Assembly: GCF_001761325.1 (NCBI RefSeq) | Contig: NZ_CP017478.1 | Span: 2,873,501-2,937,500 of the forward strand | Reading direction: 5' to 3' | Length of the DNA stretch: 64,000 bases | Source: Urechidicola croceus | GTDB lineage: Bacteria; Bacteroidota; Bacteroidia; Flavobacteriales; Flavobacteriaceae | In this document: positions 62,461 through 64,000 of the stretch, one piece after another | Numbering within the stretch: position 1 is the first letter of the stretch | Layout: the number at the start of each line of letters is the position of its first letter | Notes under the pieces: model-generated | Databases searched by the model: none | The model's input: only the letters and a program-made list of their open reading frames with translations | What the model was told of the DNA's origin: nothing | Made by a program: the position numbers and the translations under genes

Positions 62461-64000
62461 TTAATTAAGTTCTTTAGTTAAAAAGATAGGTGTATTATTA
62501 TTTATACCAATTATGTATTGGTCAGTGCCATTAATTTTAATTTTTTCGATAGATCTTGCTGGTCCTTGAATGTTAAAATTCTGATTCTTCTTTTCTGTAA
62601 AAAAACCTTTTTTATCATTCAATAATAATACTCCGTGAGAAGCATCAAATCTACCTAACTGCGTACTTATTTCATAATTATTACCAATTAAAAGTAGGTC
62701 TGGAAATTGATCATTATTAAAATCGTCAATTACAATGTCAAATACATTTGAAACTTGAGCCATAAACGGTAGTTCATGTTTTTCAAAAGTATTATTTCCG
62801 TTATTTTTAAAATAGCAAGAAGCCAATTCATAAACTTCTTTTTTCAAAGAAGTACTCAATTTTTCCTTTGAAAATAAATCTGTAAAATCAGCATTTGCAA
62901 AATCAGCATAGGATAAATATTTCTTGTTTAGAAATGGCATTTGTTTCACCAATTCATCTTTTGAGGCAAATGGTGTTTCTTCTCCTTGATAATAATATGT
63001 TACAAGTGATTCAACACGTCCATTATCATCGAAATCCTGACTGTATAATGTAATTGGCTCTTTAGACGAGGCATTTAATCTTGAATTTAAGCCCCAATTT
63101 CCAGAAATGATATCCAAATCTCCATCTTTGTCAAAATCTTCAACTATTACTGAATTCCACCAACCATTGGATTCATTTAAATTGTTGTTTTTTTGTAACT
63201 CTAGTTGCTTGCCATTATTTATAAAAATAGAAATTGGCATCCAATGGCCTACGGCAATGGCGTCTTGTAGTTTATCTCCGTTCATATCTATCCAAACTAT
63301 GTCTTGAATATTACCAATCGTTTCAAATTCTTCAGCAAATATTGAAGTTATATTCTTAAAACTTCCTTTTCCGTCGTTTTCAAAAATATATTGAGTAGGA
63401 GTGACACCAAATTTCCAAGGTTGAAGGTTTGAGCAAATATTAATATCCAAATCACCATCATTATCAATATCAACGGCTTTAACTTTTGATGCATTAACAG
63501 CGATATTTTGAAACTGAATGGAATCTTTAGTGAATACACCATTTTTATTAATGTATAATCTCGGTCTTAAAGGTTTTCCATTTCTGAATTCATTTCCGCC
63601 ACTGACAACAAGCAAGTCTTTGAATCCATCATTATTTGCATCAAAAAACACTTGTGAAACATCTTCATTTATGGCATCGTGTTCAAAAATATTATTTTGA
63701 GAACTTTGGAATTCACCATTTGTTTGTTGAATATTCAGTTGAGAAGCTTGTCTTTTTCCTCCACTGATAAATATATCTTCTAAACTATCATTGTTAACAT
63801 CTACAATAGAAATTTCAGGGCCAAGATTTGTACTTGCATATGGGATTAAAGGATCACGATTAAATTCTACACTAGAACCATCTTTATGTTTAAAATTCAA
63901 AAGGTTAGAAGTATTAGTAAGTAAACCTTTAGTTAGGGTTGAAAAAATAGAGTAATAATCATCAAAAGCATCATAATAGTTGATAGTTAATTCTTGATTT
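62461..64000 (-). CDS. VCBS/ASPIC repeat protein, 5' part cut by window edge
   Basis: The frame is open to the right edge (513 codons visible). A possible start at 63900 is a TTG inside the conserved region, so it is not the true start; residues before it (LTINYYDAFDDYYS) continue the frame. The visible part corresponds to the C-terminal half of the paralogues, from the linker after the ASPIC module (FNRDPLIPYASTNLGPEISIVDVNND) to the last calcium loops (DFNNDQFPD). Third of three tandem copies. Confidence 0.85.
   Translation of the reverse strand, partial: NQELTINYYDAFDDYYSIFSTLTKGLLTNTSNLLNFKHKDGSSVEFNRDPLIPYASTNLGPEISIVDVNNDSLEDIFISGGKRQASQLNIQQTNGEFQSSQNNIFEHDAINEDVSQVFFDANNDGFKDLLVVSGGNEFRNGKPLRPRLYINKNGVFTKDSIQFQNIAVNASKVKAVDIDNDGDLDINICSNLQPWKFGVTPTQYIFENDGKGSFKNITSIFAEEFETIGNIQDIVWIDMNGDKLQDAIAVGHWMPISIFINNGKQLELQKNNNLNESNGWWNSVIVEDFDKDGDLDIISGNWGLNSRLNASSKEPITLYSQDFDDNGRVESLVTYYYQGEETPFASKDELVKQMPFLNKKYLSYADFANADFTDLFSKEKLSTSLKKEVYELASCYFKNNGNNTFEKHELPFMAQVSNVFDIVIDDFNNDQFPDLLLIGNNYEISTQLGRFDASHGVLLLNDKKGFFTEKKNQNFNIQGPARSIEKIKINGTDQYIIGINNNTPIFLTKELN

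Noticed and set aside
62461-63900. Complete short VCBS protein starting at 63900
   Set aside because: The supposed start is a TTG in the middle of a conserved region and the frame stays open to the window edge; it is a truncated view of a longer gene.

Overview
The window looks like a chromosomal segment of a marine-type member of the Bacteroidota, most likely Flavobacteriaceae. The evidence is low G+C, a SusC/SusD pair, a type IX secretion (T9SS) type B sorting domain, flavobacterial promoter boxes (TTG-N17-23-TAnnTTTG), a GGGP-synthase-family protein and many short-spaced lipoprotein operons. No rRNA, CRISPR array, insertion sequence, integrase or phage gene was seen.

Layout. (1) 1-2847, minus strand: a housekeeping operon of phosphopantetheinyl transferase, GGGP-synthase-family protein, thiamine-binding-type small protein, PnuC transporter and a NadR-like kinase cut by the left edge. 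(2) 2895-18316: ahcY, tRNA-Ala(GGC), a DinB/DUF1569 protein, a DUF2911-TPR exported protein, an AraC regulator, a SRAP-fold protein without its catalytic residues, a very large T9SS substrate, ComM/YifB, an HxlR regulator divergent from a quinone-reductase-like MDR enzyme, a CHAP-type amidase and a few unknowns. (3) 18322-24298, minus: LacI regulator, Gfo/Idh/MocA oxidoreductase, TIM-barrel isomerase, DUF1080 lipoprotein and GMC oxidoreductase. (4) 24567-36992, plus: a galactomannan-type polysaccharide utilisation locus (PUL) with GH27 alpha-galactosidase, SusC, SusD, a VCBS/ASPIC-UnbV lipoprotein, GH26 mannanase and GH5_7-like mannanase. (5) 37117-39470, minus: a Tat-exported subunit-3 protein and a second GMC oxidoreductase, divergent from an AraC regulator at 39605. 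(6) 40735-50137, plus: TIM barrel, MFS transporter, two Gfo/Idh/MocA, TIM barrel, two DUF1080, subunit 3 and a third GMC. (7) 50188-53530, minus: HAD phosphatase, Gfo/Idh/MocA and sodium/solute symporter. (8) 53629-64000, minus: a GyrI-like protein, a vanadium-haloperoxidase/PAP2-type lipoprotein and three tandem giant VCBS/ASPIC proteins, the last cut by the right edge.

How the genes may work together. The glycoside hydrolases point to a branched beta-mannan (galactomannan) that is cut at the surface, imported by SusCD and debranched by GH27. Both flanks carry the enzyme set linked to oxidative 3-keto-glycoside cleavage: a GMC dehydrogenase with a Tat small subunit, DUF1080 3-keto-glycoside hydrolase, TIM-barrel isomerase or lyase, and Gfo/Idh reductase. 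No beta-mannosidase, mannosylglucose phosphorylase or epimerase is present in the window. My main hypothesis is therefore that imported oligosaccharides or glycosides are opened by the oxidative route rather than by a classical exo-glycosidase. All three GMC enzymes carry a Cx5Cx3C motif of the kind that holds a [3Fe-4S] cluster in FAD-glucose dehydrogenase. Candidate local control elements are a perfect 18-bp LacI-type palindrome at 25964-25981 upstream of susC and a perfect 18-bp palindrome inside the promoter of the AraC gene. The second most interesting block is the cassette of three VCBS/ASPIC proteins with a complete vanadate site protein, whose function is unknown.
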